A stretch of 9,214 nucleotides of DNA from Burkholderiales bacterium (lineage in GTDB: Bacteria; Pseudomonadota; Gammaproteobacteria; Burkholderiales; Usitatibacteraceae), in assembly GCA_014378085.1 (NCBI GenBank), contig JACMOJ010000525.1, positions 1 through 9,214 on the forward strand, written 5' to 3'. Of this stretch, positions 1 through 8,033 are shown one piece after another. Under the pieces are notes generated by a model that saw nothing but the letters and a program-made list of their open reading frames with translations, had not been told where the DNA came from and searched no databases. The translations under genes were made by a program, and so were the position numbers. How positions within the stretch are numbered: the stretch's first letter is position 1; every line of letters starts with the position of its first letter.

Positions 1-2880
1 CGTTCCCGCCACATCCCAACGCAACGCCGTGTCTACTAACTCTTTTTGCTGCTCATTGTGTTTCGCGAGGTAGCCCACTGCCGGTGATGCAGACGAGGCG
101 CGCCCTGCATAGCTGAGCGTTTGGTCCGCGCGCATATTGCGCTTCAGGTAGTGCTGGATGCGGTGCCAAGCACCTTGATTAGACGGCTCCTCCTGCGTCC
201 ACACCACAGACTTTGCCGCGGGGTAAGCCGCAATCTGTTCCGCAAACTCCTCGTGCGGGAACGGATACAACTGTTCGACACGAATCACGGCGATATCTTC
301 AATTGCGCGCTTCTCTCGCTCAGCAACAATGTCGTAATACACCTTCCCTGAACAAACGACGATCCGTTTGACCTTCTTCGCAATTAGTTTGGCGCCAGGT
401 GCGTCAACATGACCGATCACGACTTCAAACTTACCGTTGGCGAGTTCTTCCAGCGACGACGTCGCCTCTTTCTTTCGCAGCAGCGACTTTGGCATCATCA
501 CCACCAGCGGTTTGCGCGCCGGCCGCAACGCCTGCCGACGAATCATGTGGTAATGCTGCGCAGCCGTTGAGGGCACAACCACCTGAATATTGTGCTCGGC
601 GCATAGCTGAAGGAATCGTTCGAGGCGAGCTGATGAGTGCTCGGGCCCCTGCCCTTCATAACCATGCGGTAGAAATAGCGACAGACCGCACAAGCGAGCC
701 CATTTCGATTCGCCTGACGAAATAAACTGATCGATCACGACCTGTGCACCGTTGGCAAAATCACCAAACTGGGCTTCCCAAATAACAAGTTCGAACGGCT
801 GGGCCGACGCGTAACCGTACTCGAAGCCTAGCACGGCCTCTTCCGATAACAACGAATCGATGACGAGAAAACTCCCCTGCTTCGCCGCAATGTTCTGTAA
901 CGGGACGTACGTGCCAGAGTCCCACTTTTCGCGGTTCTGATCGTGCATGACGGCGTGTCGGTGTGCAAACGTGCCACGCCCACAATCTTGTCCGCTAATA
1001 CGCACCGGGACGTTGTTCGCAACCAACGTCGCATAGGCTAAGTTCTCGGCCATACCCCAGTCGAGCGGCTGCTCGCCTCGGCCCATCTTTCGCCGGGCCT
1101 CGAGCAATTTTTCCACCGACATGTGGCACTTAAAATCTGACGGAATCTGCGTGAGGCGTTCAGCAAATCCTTTCAGCTTCTGCATCGGCACTTTTGATTC
1201 GTAAGACGCGCGCCAATCTTGCCCGATGTACGGAGCCCAATCGACCGCAAGTGGCGGCTTAATACCATACAAAATTTTCGTGTTGGTACTCTTGCCTGCA
1301 TCAAGACGCGAGCGAATATTGGTGACCAAGTCATCGCCATAGGTAGGGCCTACCGTACCTTCGGCCGCGAGTTTGTCCGCGTAGAGTTTGCGCGTCCCGG
1401 GGTGCTGGGCAATTTTTTTGTACATGAGCGGTTGCGTGACAAACGGCTCGTCCTGCTCGTTGTGACCTAACTTGCGGAAGCAAACCAAGTCAATCACGAC
1501 GTCCTTGTGGAACTTCATGCGATATTCCAGCGCAATCCGACCTACAATGATGACGGCCTCAGGGTCATCCGCATTTACGTGAAACACTGGCGCCTCGATC
1601 ATCTTGGCAATATCCGTGCAATACAACGAGGAACGTGAATCGCGCGTGTCCGAGGTTGTGAAGCCAACTTGATTGTTCACAACAATATGCAGCGTACCAC
1701 CGGTCTTAAATCCGCGCGTCTGCGACAGCGCCATTGTCTCCATGATGACACCTTGACCGGCGAAGGCTGCGTCACCGTGTATCAGCAATGGGATCACTTC
1801 GTCACCAGTCACATCGTGGCGACGTTGTTGACGAGCGCGCACGGAACCTTCTACGACCGGATTAACGATCTCTAGGTGAGATGGGTTAAAGGCAAGCGTC
1901 AAGTGAACGGCACCACCTTTGGTTTGAATGTCCGACGAAAAGCCTTGGTGGTACTTGACGTCGCCTGAGCCAATATTGTGTGCGTGCTTTCCTTCAAACT
2001 CAGCAAACAAATCCGCCGGCAACTTGCCCAGTGAATTTACTAGAATATTCAGGCGGCCACGATGCGCCATCCCCAACACCACCTCTTTCACACCCTTCGC
2101 ACCGGCACCTTGAATAATGTCGTCGACGAGCGGGATGAGGCTCTCACTACCCTCAAGCGAGAACCGCTTCTGGCCAACATAACGCGTGTGTAAGTATTTT
2201 TCCAACGTTTCCGCCGCGGTCAACCGGTCCAGCAGAAACTGCTTCTCCTCTTTGGCGAGCGTCGCTTGCGACTGGATCGATTCGAACTGACCTTGAATCC
2301 ATCGTTTTTGCTCAGTCTGAGAAATGTACATGTATTCGGTGCCGACCGTGCCGCAGTAGGTCCGCTTCACCGCACTGACAATATCTTTCAGCTTCGCTCG
2401 TTCGGTATTCCCGGCGATCGTTCCCTGCCACGAACCAAAACCAAACTCCTGATCGAGGTCGGCATCAGTCAATCCGTAATAACTTAACTCAAGCTCTGGA
2501 ACCTGCATACGCTCCATGCGCTTAAGCGGATCGAGCGATGAATTTCTCGCACCGAGCACGCGGTGCGCGCGAATGTATTGCAGCACCTTAAACGATTTCT
2601 TGCTATCGCCTGATTCTGCTGTTCCCGCGCCTCCGCCAACATTTACATATGCGATGCGCTTGGCACCGCCTTGCGCTGCAAGCTGCTCGAACGCCGCAAT
2701 CACCGGCGAATGCGGGACATCTTTATGCGACTGGCCAGCAACATTTGGCAAGCTGTCGAATTGCTTGCGCCAACTCTCTAGCACGGATGTGGGGTCCGCC
2801 AAGTACTGTTCGTACAGCTCCTCAATGTAGGGCGCATTTGCACCGAAGAATAAGGAGGACTGCTGGTAGTCTCGCATCAT
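1..2880 (-). CDS. sucA: 2-oxoglutarate dehydrogenase E1 component (partial, 3' end off the left edge)
   Basis: Thiamine-diphosphate-dependent E1 of the cytoplasmic 2-oxoglutarate dehydrogenase complex: it decarboxylates 2-oxoglutarate and passes the succinyl group to the lipoyl domain of E2. Translation from the ATG at 2880 stays open for 960 codons to base 1 with no frameshift. Seen in order: the N-terminal E1o segment FFGANAPYIEELYEQYLADP; HTRYVGQKRFSLEG from residue 231; GMAHRGRLN with His273, equivalent to the active-site region around E. coli His260; the ThDP/Mg motif HGDAAFAGQGVIMET from residue 368, followed by NNQVGFTTS; FHVNADDPEAV; GHNEQDEP; GYEGQGPEHSSARLE; and the E1 C-terminal YPFP at 872-875. 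The last visible residues follow SSASPAVGYLAKHNEQQKEL, which normally lies within about 15 residues of the C terminus, so little is missing. E. coli SucA has 933 residues. GAGG lies 8 nt before the first of two adjacent ATGs. The gene follows gltA by 41 nt and is probably in the same operon; sucB and an E3 gene would be expected beyond the edge. Confidence 0.97.
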   Translation of the reverse strand, partial: MMRDYQQSSLFFGANAPYIEELYEQYLADPTSVLESWRKQFDSLPNVAGQSHKDVPHSPVIAAFEQLAAQGGAKRIAYVNVGGGAGTAESGDSKKSFKVLQYIRAHRVLGARNSSLDPLKRMERMQVPELELSYYGLTDADLDQEFGFGSWQGTIAGNTERAKLKDIVSAVKRTYCGTVGTEYMYISQTEQKRWIQGQFESIQSQATLAKEEKQFLLDRLTAAETLEKYLHTRYVGQKRFSLEGSESLIPLVDDIIQGAGAKGVKEVVLGMAHRGRLNILVNSLGKLPADLFAEFEGKHAHNIGSGDVKYHQGFSSDIQTKGGAVHLTLAFNPSHLEIVNPVVEGSVRARQQRRHDVTGDEVIPLLIHGDAAFAGQGVIMETMALSQTRGFKTGGTLHIVVNNQVGFTTSDTRDSRSSLYCTDIAKMIEAPVFHVNADDPEAVIIVGRIALEYRMKFHKDVVIDLVCFRKLGHNEQDEPFVTQPLMYKKIAQHPGTRKLYADKLAAEGTVGPTYGDDLVTNIRSRLDAGKSTNTKILYGIKPPLAVDWAPYIGQDWRASYESKVPMQKLKGFAERLTQIPSDFKCHMSVEKLLEARRKMGRGEQPLDWGMAENLAYATLVANNVPVRISGQDCGRGTFAHRHAVMHDQNREKWDSGTYVPLQNIAAKQGSFLVIDSLLSEEAVLGFEYGYASAQPFELVIWEAQFGDFANGAQVVIDQFISSGESKWARLCGLSLFLPHGYEGQGPEHSSARLERFLQLCAEHNIQVVVPSTAAQHYHMIRRQALRPARKPLVVMMPKSLLRKKEATSSLEELANGKFEVVIGHVDAPGAKLIAKKVKRIVVCSGKVYYDIVAEREKRAIEDIAVIRVEQLYPFPHEEFAEQIAAYPAAKSVVWTQEEPSNQGAWHRIQHYLKRNMRADQTLSYAGRASSASPAVGYLAKHNEQQKELVDTALRWDVAGT

Positions 2881-2888
2881 GATGGGTA

Positions 2889-2892
2889 CCTC
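2889..2892 (-). promoter_or_regulatory. Ribosome binding site of sucA
   Basis: On the minus strand GAGG lies 8 nt upstream of the ATG at 2880. Two ATG codons are adjacent (2880 and 2877). The spacing favours the first, giving an N terminus of MMRDYQQS. No terminator-like hairpin lies between gltA and sucA, which fits read-through. Confidence 0.6.
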
Positions 2893-2921
2893 AACTGCAG
2901 GGTTCAGTTAACTGGTTTCAC

Positions 2922-4211
2922 TCATTTCACGTCGCGACGTTGTGAACCAACGTACAACTGACGCGGACGACCAATCTTATATTCAGGGTCAGCAATCATC
3001 TCATTCAATTGCGCAATCCAGCCGACGGTACGCGCCAATGCGAAAATCGCGGTAAACAACGGCACAGGTATGCCGATCGCCTTTTGCACAATGCCCGAAT
3101 AGAAGTCGACGTTTGGATAGAGCTTGCGACTCACGAAATAGTCGTCCTCAAGCGCGATCTTCTCTAGCGCCATCGCGAGCTTAAACAGTGGGTCGTCTTG
3201 CAATCCAAGTTCGTTCAATACTTCATAACAAGTCTCTCGCATCAACTTCGCGCGCGGATCGTAGTTTTTGTAAACACGATGCCCAAAGCCCATCAGACGG
3301 ACATTGGAATTCTTGTCCTTGACTTCGGCAATAAACTCGCCAATTTTTTCGATACCGCCATTGCGCTGAATATCATAGAGCATGTTTAGCGCGGCTTCGT
3401 TTGCGCCCCCGTGCGCAGGCCCCCACAAACACGCAACACCCGCCGCAATGGCGGCAAACGGGTTGGTGCCCGACGATGCGCAAAGCCTTACCGTGGACGT
3501 TGAGGCGTTCTGCTCATGATCTGCATGCAAAATGAAGATGCGATCGAGCGCGCGCACCAACACTTCATTAATCTTGTACGGTTCCGCCGGCACGGCAAAC
3601 ATCATATGCATAAAATTTGCCGTGTAGCCAAGGTCATTACGCGGATAAATCAGCGGCTGACCGACCGTGTATTTGTAGGCCATCGCTGTGAGCGTCGGCA
3701 ATTTCGCAATCAAACGAATTGCGGAAATTTCACGCTGTTGTTTGTCGTGCAAGTTAATCGAATCCGGATAGAACGCAGACATCGCGCCGAGCAAGCCGGT
3801 CATCACCGACATCGGATGTGCATCGCGGCGGAATCCACGCAGGAAGAACTGCATTTGTTCATGAACCATCGTATGACTTGTGACGCGATTAACGAAGTCC
3901 TTGCGACCGGCCTCGTCAGGCAGATCGCCGTATAACAGCAAATGACAGACTTGCAGGAAGTCGCACTTGGTCGCGAGTTGCTCAATAGGATAGCCACGGT
4001 ATAACAATTCACCTTTGTCACCATCGATAAAGGTAATGGTCGAGTTGCATGAGGCGGTCGACATGAAGCCGGGGTCATAGGTAAACATCCCGGTCTGCCC
4101 ATACAACTTGCGTATATCGAGTACGTCAGGCCCGTGTGATCCACTGTAAATGGGCAGCTCAATTACAGTACCGTTTTGGAGCGTCAAAGTTGCTTTGCCG
4201 TTGGCATTCAT
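2922..4211 (-). CDS. gltA: Citrate synthase (type II, Gram-negative hexameric form)
   Basis: Condenses oxaloacetate and acetyl-CoA to citrate, the entry step of the TCA cycle. With the start at 4211 the protein has 429 residues, against 427 in E. coli GltA, and aligns with it throughout. The catalytic triad is visible: His267 in [12 protein letters not shown], His311 in [14 protein letters not shown] and Asp369 in YPNVDFYSG. The block [15 protein letters not shown] at 229-242 is typical of the family, and GRPRQLYVG lies near the C terminus. Type II enzymes are hexamers usually inhibited by NADH. The E. coli cysteine implicated in that response (Cys206, in PCEPYEVN) is Ala209 here (PAEPYKIN). 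The frame also opens with an ATG at 4232, but AAAGGA sits between the two ATGs, 9 nt before 4211, so the shorter start is preferred. The gene lies 49 nt after sdhE and 41 nt before sucA, on the same strand, so it is likely part of the sdh operon. Confidence 0.98.
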   Translation of the reverse strand: MNANGKATLTLQNGTVIELPIYSGSHGPDVLDIRKLYGQTGMFTYDPGFMSTASCNSTITFIDGDKGELLYRGYPIEQLATKCDFLQVCHLLLYGDLPDEAGRKDFVNRVTSHTMVHEQMQFFLRGFRRDAHPMSVMTGLLGAMSAFYPDSINLHDKQQREISAIRLIAKLPTLTAMAYKYTVGQPLIYPRNDLGYTANFMHMMFAVPAEPYKINEVLVRALDRIFILHADHEQNASTSTVRLCASSGTNPFAAIAAGVACLWGPAHGGANEAALNMLYDIQRNGGIEKIGEFIAEVKDKNSNVRLMGFGHRVYKNYDPRAKLMRETCYEVLNELGLQDDPLFKLAMALEKIALEDDYFVSRKLYPNVDFYSGIVQKAIGIPVPLFTAIFALARTVGWIAQLNEMIADPEYKIGRPRQLYVGSQRRDVK

Positions 4212-4220
4212 CGTTTTAGA

Positions 4221-4226
4221 TCCTTT
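4221..4226 (-). promoter_or_regulatory. Ribosome binding site that decides the gltA start
   Basis: AAAGGA on the minus strand, 9 nt before the ATG at 4211. It lies inside the seven codons that would be added by starting at 4232, and the upstream ATG has no comparable site. Citrate synthase therefore most likely begins MNANGKAT. Confidence 0.65.
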
Positions 4227-4260
4227 GTACATCGCTACACTGGGCGTCAGGTTATTTGCG

Positions 4261-4533
4261 TTACGCGTTTTGTATTCGCAAAACCAGCGCGGCTGTTACC
4301 GCATTCGCCGCCAGCTTGCGCCCCATCAAAACATCTAGCAAATCGTTATCACTCAACAACAGCAACTTATCCAGCGTTTGTAATTGCTCCGCGCTGAGTC
4401 CTTCCAACTCGTCATGCAAAAACTGTTTCAACAGCAGATCGTTTTCCAGCAATCCCCGCCGAGCGCGCCAGCGAATGCGATCAAAAATTCGCTCGTCTTT
4501 CACCACGCCCTGCTGCACGACTTCCCGGTCCAT
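4261..4533 (-). CDS. sdhE: Succinate dehydrogenase flavinylation factor SdhE (YgfY/DUF339 family)
   Basis: Small soluble protein that helps attach FAD covalently to SdhA during complex II assembly. Starting at 4533 gives 90 residues, close to the ~88 usual for the family. The diagnostic RGxxE motif is present as [11 protein letters not shown] (RGLLE at residues 26-30), preceded by the typical IRWRAR and followed by a helical acidic stretch ([21 protein letters not shown]) and the [11 protein letters not shown] segment that families of this kind share. The A of its ATG is the last base of the sdhB TGA stop, a one-base overlap, and there is no strong Shine-Dalgarno sequence before it (GCGGGCGG is the best purine-rich run), so translation is probably coupled to sdhB. 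The frame is open upstream to 4635, but that part overlaps sdhB and matches nothing in the family. Placement directly after sdhB and before gltA supports its role. Confidence 0.93.
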   Translation of the reverse strand: MDREVVQQGVVKDERIFDRIRWRARRGLLENDLLLKQFLHDELEGLSAEQLQTLDKLLLLSDNDLLDVLMGRKLAANAVTAALVLRIQNA

Positions 4534-5228
4534 CAAACCGCCCGCTTCACCATCATTTCCTTGATCTTGCCAATCGCCAAGGATGGGTTTAGGCCTTTGG
4601 GGCACACATCGACGCAGTTCATGATGGTGTGGCAACGAAACAATCGATACGGATCTTCAAGGTTATCGAGCCGCTCATTCGTCGCTTGGTCGCGTGTATC
4701 GGCGATGAAGCGATATGCGGTAAGCAGCCCGGCCGGGCCAACAAATTTGTCCGGGTTCCACCAGAACGATGGACACGCCGTCGAGCAACATGCACACAGG
4801 ATGCACTCATATAACCCGTCCAGTTCGAGGCGGTCCTGCGGCGACTGCAAGCGCTCTTTCTCGGGTGCGGGGTCATTGTTGATCACAAACGGCGTGATTG
4901 AGTGGTACTGCTGAAAGAATTGCGTCATATCGACGATCAGGTCGCGAATGATTGGCAAACCTGGCAGTGGCTTTAACACCACCGGCTCTTTCAGCTCGGA
5001 GACTTTCGTGATGCAAGCGAGACCATTTTTGCCGTTGATGTTCATAGCGTCGGAACCACACACACCTTCGCGGCAGGAGCGGCGTAATGCCAAGGTATCG
5101 TCGATCGCCTTGATCCGAATCAGCGCATCGAGCAACATGCGATCCGACGGCTCAAGCGCGACATCGTATTCTTTAAAATACGGCTTTTGATCCGTATCCG
5201 GGTCAAAGCGAAGAATTTTGAATTTCAT
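4533..5228 (-). CDS. sdhB: Succinate dehydrogenase iron-sulfur subunit
   Basis: Carries electrons from the SdhA flavin to the quinone site through three iron-sulfur clusters, on the cytoplasmic face of the membrane. It has 231 residues (E. coli 238). All ligands are visible. For [2Fe-2S], Cys52, Cys57, Asp60 and Cys72 in CREGVCGSDAMNINGKNGLAC-type context; the Asp in the third position matches E. coli. For [4Fe-4S], Cys142, Cys145, Cys148 and Cys209. For [3Fe-4S], Cys152, Cys199 and Cys205. The quinone-site residues Pro153, Trp157, His200 and Ile202 fall at the positions of E. coli Pro160, Trp164, His207 and Ile209. The start at 5228 lies 17 nt after the sdhA stop, with a GGA-containing purine run about 8 nt upstream. 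It ends in a stop/start overlap with sdhE. Confidence 0.98.
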   Translation of the reverse strand: MKFKILRFDPDTDQKPYFKEYDVALEPSDRMLLDALIRIKAIDDTLALRRSCREGVCGSDAMNINGKNGLACITKVSELKEPVVLKPLPGLPIIRDLIVDMTQFFQQYHSITPFVINNDPAPEKERLQSPQDRLELDGLYECILCACCSTACPSFWWNPDKFVGPAGLLTAYRFIADTRDQATNERLDNLEDPYRLFRCHTIMNCVDVCPKGLNPSLAIGKIKEMMVKRAV

Positions 5229-5245
5229 TTCGTTTTCCGTATGAC

Positions 5246-7042
5246 TTAGTAGGTGCGCGCTTTCGGCGCAAAGGACTCAACCGTGAGCGGATTTAAATTC
5301 ACCGGCTTGTAGTCAAGCTTATCGCCCTCTTTGTACCAAAGCGTGTGCTTTAACCAGTTCTGGTCGTCGCGACCGTTCACGAACCCCGGTCTGTCGTGGA
5401 AGTCAGCGCGGTCGTGCGCGCCACGCGTTTCTTTGCGCGCTTCCGCCGACACCATAGTCGCGACGGCTACCTCAATCAAATTTTGCAACTCTAGGGCCTC
5501 GATACGCGCCGTGTTAAACACTTTTGATTTGTCTTTAATTTCTAAGTGTTCTGCGCGCGCGGCAACTTCCTTGATTTTCGAAACCCCCTTTTCCAGCATG
5601 TCGGGGAAGCGAAATACGCCGCAGTGCGCTTGCATCGTTTGCCGCATGGCATCACCGACCGCATGCACCGACTCGCCACCCGTTTCTGCATCCAGTTTGG
5701 CGAGACGCGCCATCGAAACGTCACCGGCACCCGCCGGCAGTGACTTGTGCATGTTGTTTTCCCGGATGAACTTGATCATCGAGTCGCCCGCCGATTTACC
5801 CATCACCAACAAGTCCGTTAGGGAGTTGGTACCAAGTCGGTTGGCACCATGGATTGACGCGCAGCCGACTTCGCCGGCCGCATAGAATCCTGGCACGATC
5901 GAATTCGGCTTGCCGTCTTTGGGTACCACCACCTCCGCCAAATAGTTGGTCGGGATGCCACCCATTTGGTAATGACAGGTTGGCACCACTGGAATCGGCT
6001 CCTTGGTGCAATCGACGTTGCCAAACTTAAGCGCGATTTCGCGAATGCCCGGCAATCGTTTATTGATGACTTCCGGGCCCAAGTGATCAAGCTTGAGCAA
6101 AATGTAATCTTTATTCGGTCCTGCGCCGCGACCTTCCTTAATTTCAGTTGCCATGGCGCGTGAGACAACATCGCGCGACGCTAAATCTTTCATGGTCGGC
6201 GCGTAACGCTCCATAAAGCGCTCACCGTCTTTGTTTAGCAAAATGCCGCCCTCGCCACGTACACCCTCGGTGATAAGCACACCGGCACCGGCAACACCGG
6301 TGGGGTGAAACTGCCAGAATTCCATGTCCTCAAGCGGAATGCCCGCACGTGCCGCCATGCCCAAACCATCGCCCGTGTTGATATATGCGTTCGTGGAAGA
6401 AGCATAGATACGTCCGGCACCACCAGTCGCAAACAACGTTGCCTTCGCATGGAAAATCATGGTCTCGCCGGTTTCCATCTCGAGCGCAGTAACCCCCAAC
6501 ACGTCGCCAGCGGCGTCACGAATCAGATCAAGCGCCATCCACTCTACAAAGAACTGCGTGTTCGCAAATACATTGCGTTGGTAGAGCGTGTGCAACATCG
6601 CATGCCCGGTGCGGTCTGCAGCGCAGCATGACCGCTGAACCGGCTTCTCACCAAAATTTTGCGAGTGGCCGCCAAACGGGCGCTGGTAAATGGTGCCGTT
6701 GTCATTGCGGTCGAACGGCATACCAAAATGTTCTAGCTCGATCACTGCCTCGGGTGCCGCCTTACACATAAACTCAATTGCGTCCTGATCGCCGAGCCAA
6801 TCGGACCCCTTGACCGTATCGTACATGTGCCATTGCCAATTGTCCTCCCCCATATTACCCAACGAGGCACCAACGCCGCCCTGCGCCGCGACGGTATGCG
6901 AACGCGTGGGAAATACCTTGGACAAAACCGCGACCTTGAGACCCGCAGTCGAAAGTTGCAGCGCAGCGCGTAAGCCCGAGCCACCCGCACCGACAACGAC
7001 TGCATCAAATTTACGAACCGGAAGTGATGAAACTGACGCCAT
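5246..7042 (-). CDS. sdhA: Succinate dehydrogenase flavoprotein subunit
   Basis: Oxidises succinate to fumarate with covalently bound FAD; peripheral, cytoplasmic subunit of complex II. It has 598 residues (E. coli 588). Seen in order: the Rossmann FAD motif GAGGSGLRAA at 18-27; SHTVAAQGG with His49, equivalent to the FAD-linked E. coli His45; FHPTGV with His246 (E. coli His242); LASRDVVSRA with Arg290 (E. coli Arg286, the proton shuttle); TCHYQMGGIPTN with His357 (E. coli His354); and the FAD-domain segment HGANRLGTNSLTDLLV around 399-413. The C-terminal helical domain has the typical ETRGAHDRADFHDRP at 538-552. All catalytic residues are intact. The start is 3 nt after the sdhD stop and 17 nt separate its stop from sdhB, so this is a compact co-transcribed gene. 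The N terminus reads like Burkholderiales SdhA rather than gammaproteobacterial SdhA. Confidence 0.98.
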   Translation of the reverse strand: MASVSSLPVRKFDAVVVGAGGSGLRAALQLSTAGLKVAVLSKVFPTRSHTVAAQGGVGASLGNMGEDNWQWHMYDTVKGSDWLGDQDAIEFMCKAAPEAVIELEHFGMPFDRNDNGTIYQRPFGGHSQNFGEKPVQRSCCAADRTGHAMLHTLYQRNVFANTQFFVEWMALDLIRDAAGDVLGVTALEMETGETMIFHAKATLFATGGAGRIYASSTNAYINTGDGLGMAARAGIPLEDMEFWQFHPTGVAGAGVLITEGVRGEGGILLNKDGERFMERYAPTMKDLASRDVVSRAMATEIKEGRGAGPNKDYILLKLDHLGPEVINKRLPGIREIALKFGNVDCTKEPIPVVPTCHYQMGGIPTNYLAEVVVPKDGKPNSIVPGFYAAGEVGCASIHGANRLGTNSLTDLLVMGKSAGDSMIKFIRENNMHKSLPAGAGDVSMARLAKLDAETGGESVHAVGDAMRQTMQAHCGVFRFPDMLEKGVSKIKEVAARAEHLEIKDKSKVFNTARIEALELQNLIEVAVATMVSAEARKETRGAHDRADFHDRPGFVNGRDDQNWLKHTLWYKEGDKLDYKPVNLNPLTVESFAPKARTY

Positions 7043-7045
7043 TTT

Positions 7046-7396
7046 CTAATTGCCCCACAAAATAGAAATCGTCCAGATCGAACATACGATTAGGAACAAA
7101 CACACAACAACCTGCAGTGAAAGTCGAACCGCAAACGGCTTGATGTAATCCATGAGCACGTCGCGCACGCCGATCCACGCGTGATAAAACAAGGCGAAGA
7201 AAAACAACAGCGATAGAATTCGCACCAGTTGATTTTGGAACAGCTGCTTCCACTCCGCGAAGCCAACCGCTCCGTAGATCAGGAAAAACCCAAGAATTAA
7301 AACGCTGTACACCAACATGACGACGGCGGTCACACGCTGAATCATCCAGTCTTTCCAGCCGTAATGCGCACCAACAGGTTGTTTATTGTTCTTCAT
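7046..7396 (-). CDS. sdhD: Succinate dehydrogenase membrane anchor subunit SdhD
   Basis: Small membrane subunit that with SdhC binds heme b and forms the ubiquinone site. Starting from the ATG at 7396 gives 116 residues (E. coli 115). Three hydrophobic helices are visible, roughly 24-45, 56-77 and 90-112. The family signature YHAWIGVRDVLMDYIKP holds the heme ligand His72 (E. coli His71) and Asp83-Tyr84, matching the quinone-site Asp82-Tyr83. A TTG five codons upstream could also open the frame, but it precedes the sdhC stop, and GAGGG, which begins within that stop codon's neighbourhood, sits 4 nt before the ATG, so the ATG is preferred. The gene lies 8 nt after sdhC and 3 nt before sdhA. Confidence 0.95.
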   Translation of the reverse strand: MKNNKQPVGAHYGWKDWMIQRVTAVVMLVYSVLILGFFLIYGAVGFAEWKQLFQNQLVRILSLLFFFALFYHAWIGVRDVLMDYIKPFAVRLSLQVVVCLFLIVCSIWTISILWGN

Positions 7397-7404
7397 CTCG
7401 CCCT

Positions 7405-7803
7405 CTACCAAATACGTGCGGCGAATATTGTCGCGGCGACAAGACCGGCGACGAGCACAACCCTCGCAGAGCTTTGTGCTGGCACCTTCGCAACGCCAAT
7501 ATGCAAGTCAAGCAATAGATAACGGATGCCAGCAAACAAGTGGTGCATGAAGGACCAGACAAAGCCAATGACGATTAGTTTCACGAGCGGGTTGGCGAAG
7601 TATCCCTGCCATGTTGCAAAGCCGGTATCAGAGGCTAGCGTTGTTTGTAGCACCAGCAACACCAGCGGAATCAAGAAGAGAAACATCGCCACGCCAGTGA
7701 TCCGATGAAGAATCGACACCAGTCCTGGCATCGGTAAGTTCAACAGATTTAAGTCGTAATACTTGGGGCGCTGCTTGGGGGACGCGACCGGACGAGAAGC
7801 CAT
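7405..7803 (-). CDS. sdhC: Succinate dehydrogenase cytochrome b556 subunit SdhC
   Basis: Membrane subunit of complex II and first gene of the operon. It has 132 residues (E. coli 129). The N-terminal signature SILHRITGV contains Ser30, His33 and Arg34, equivalent to the quinone-site Ser27, His30 and Arg31 of E. coli. The second signature FMHHLFAGIRYLLLD contains the heme ligand His88 (E. coli His84); E. coli His91 in the same motif is Tyr95 here. Three hydrophobic helices are visible, roughly 33-54, 72-95 and 112-130. AAGG lies 7 nt before the ATG at 7803. The next 382 nt upstream are non-coding and must carry the operon promoter. Confidence 0.96.
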   Translation of the reverse strand: MASRPVASPKQRPKYYDLNLLNLPMPGLVSILHRITGVAMFLFLIPLVLLVLQTTLASDTGFATWQGYFANPLVKLIVIGFVWSFMHHLFAGIRYLLLDLHIGVAKVPAQSSARVVLVAGLVAATIFAARIW

Positions 7804-7888
7804 ATTCTTACCTTGAGGATTTCACGATCAATAGGATTACAGAAAATGGTGAGAAGTGTCACCGCGAACGCCGAAATTTGCTTGCCTA

Positions 7889-7903
7889 GCGCAGCACCTG
7901 CGC
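7889..7903 (-). repeat. Small perfect hairpin in the sdhC leader
   Basis: GCGCAG, a 3-nt loop, then CTGCGC: a perfect 6-bp stem, extendable by a G-U and a U-A pair in the minus-strand RNA. It lies about 85 nt before sdhC. No T-run follows it on the minus strand, so it is not an intrinsic terminator. It may be an mRNA structure or a protein-binding site, or chance. Confidence 0.4.
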
Positions 7904-7924
7904 CATCGTTGTTTTGTTCGCTCG

Positions 7925-7930
7925 ATTCTA
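7925..7930 (-). promoter_or_regulatory. Candidate -10 box for the sdh operon
   Basis: TAGAAT on the minus strand matches the sigma-70 consensus TATAAT at five of six positions. Transcription would start near 7918, leaving a leader of about 115 nt before sdhC. The sequence where a -35 box is expected (about 7948-7953) does not resemble TTGACA and falls inside an inverted repeat, so an activator or another promoter may be involved. Confidence 0.3.
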
Positions 7931-7945
7931 CCCAAAAGACCTTGT

Positions 7946-7959
7946 GTCGCGGTAGCGAC
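7946..7959. repeat. Inverted repeat overlapping the expected -35 position
   Basis: GTCGC, a 4-nt spacer, then GCGAC. It lies 15 nt upstream of the candidate sdh -10 box and covers the place where a -35 box should be. This suits an operator or activator site, but it could be chance because the arms are only 5 bp. Confidence 0.3.
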
Positions 7960-8033
7960 TTTGGTGGCGTGATTGCTAAGGTTCTTTCAACTCAATTGGC
8001 ACACCGTCCGCCTAGACCTACGTAACTAGTTGT

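Noticed and set aside
1..2880. Possible frameshift or pseudogene in sucA
   Set aside because: Translation from 2880 to the left edge stays in one frame for 960 codons with all family motifs in order; it simply has no stop within the window.
4212..4232. Upstream ATG that would lengthen GltA by seven residues
   Set aside because: The AAAGGA ribosome binding site for the ATG at 4211 lies inside this extension, and the shorter form matches the family length.
4534..4635. Upstream extension of the sdhE frame into sdhB
   Set aside because: The extra 34 residues overlap the conserved cysteine-rich C-terminal part of SdhB in another frame and do not resemble SdhE; the start at 4533 gives the family length.
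5331..5885. 184-codon plus-strand frame opposite sdhA
   Set aside because: It is the antisense shadow of a strongly conserved gene; its composition reflects the sdhA codons and it matches no family. Similar frames opposite gltA, sdhB and sucA were rejected for the same reason.
7397..7411. TTG start for SdhD five codons earlier
   Set aside because: It would overlap the sdhC stop, and the GAGGG motif lies downstream of it, just before the ATG at 7396.
7889..7903. Hairpin as an intrinsic terminator or attenuator
   Set aside because: No T-run follows on either strand and no leader peptide or competing stem could be drawn.
7813..8025. 70-codon plus-strand frame between sdhC and the HicB-like gene, considered as a hicA toxin or other small gene
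   Set aside because: No HicA features (no GSHH-type motif, wrong composition), no ribosome binding site seen, and no recognisable family.
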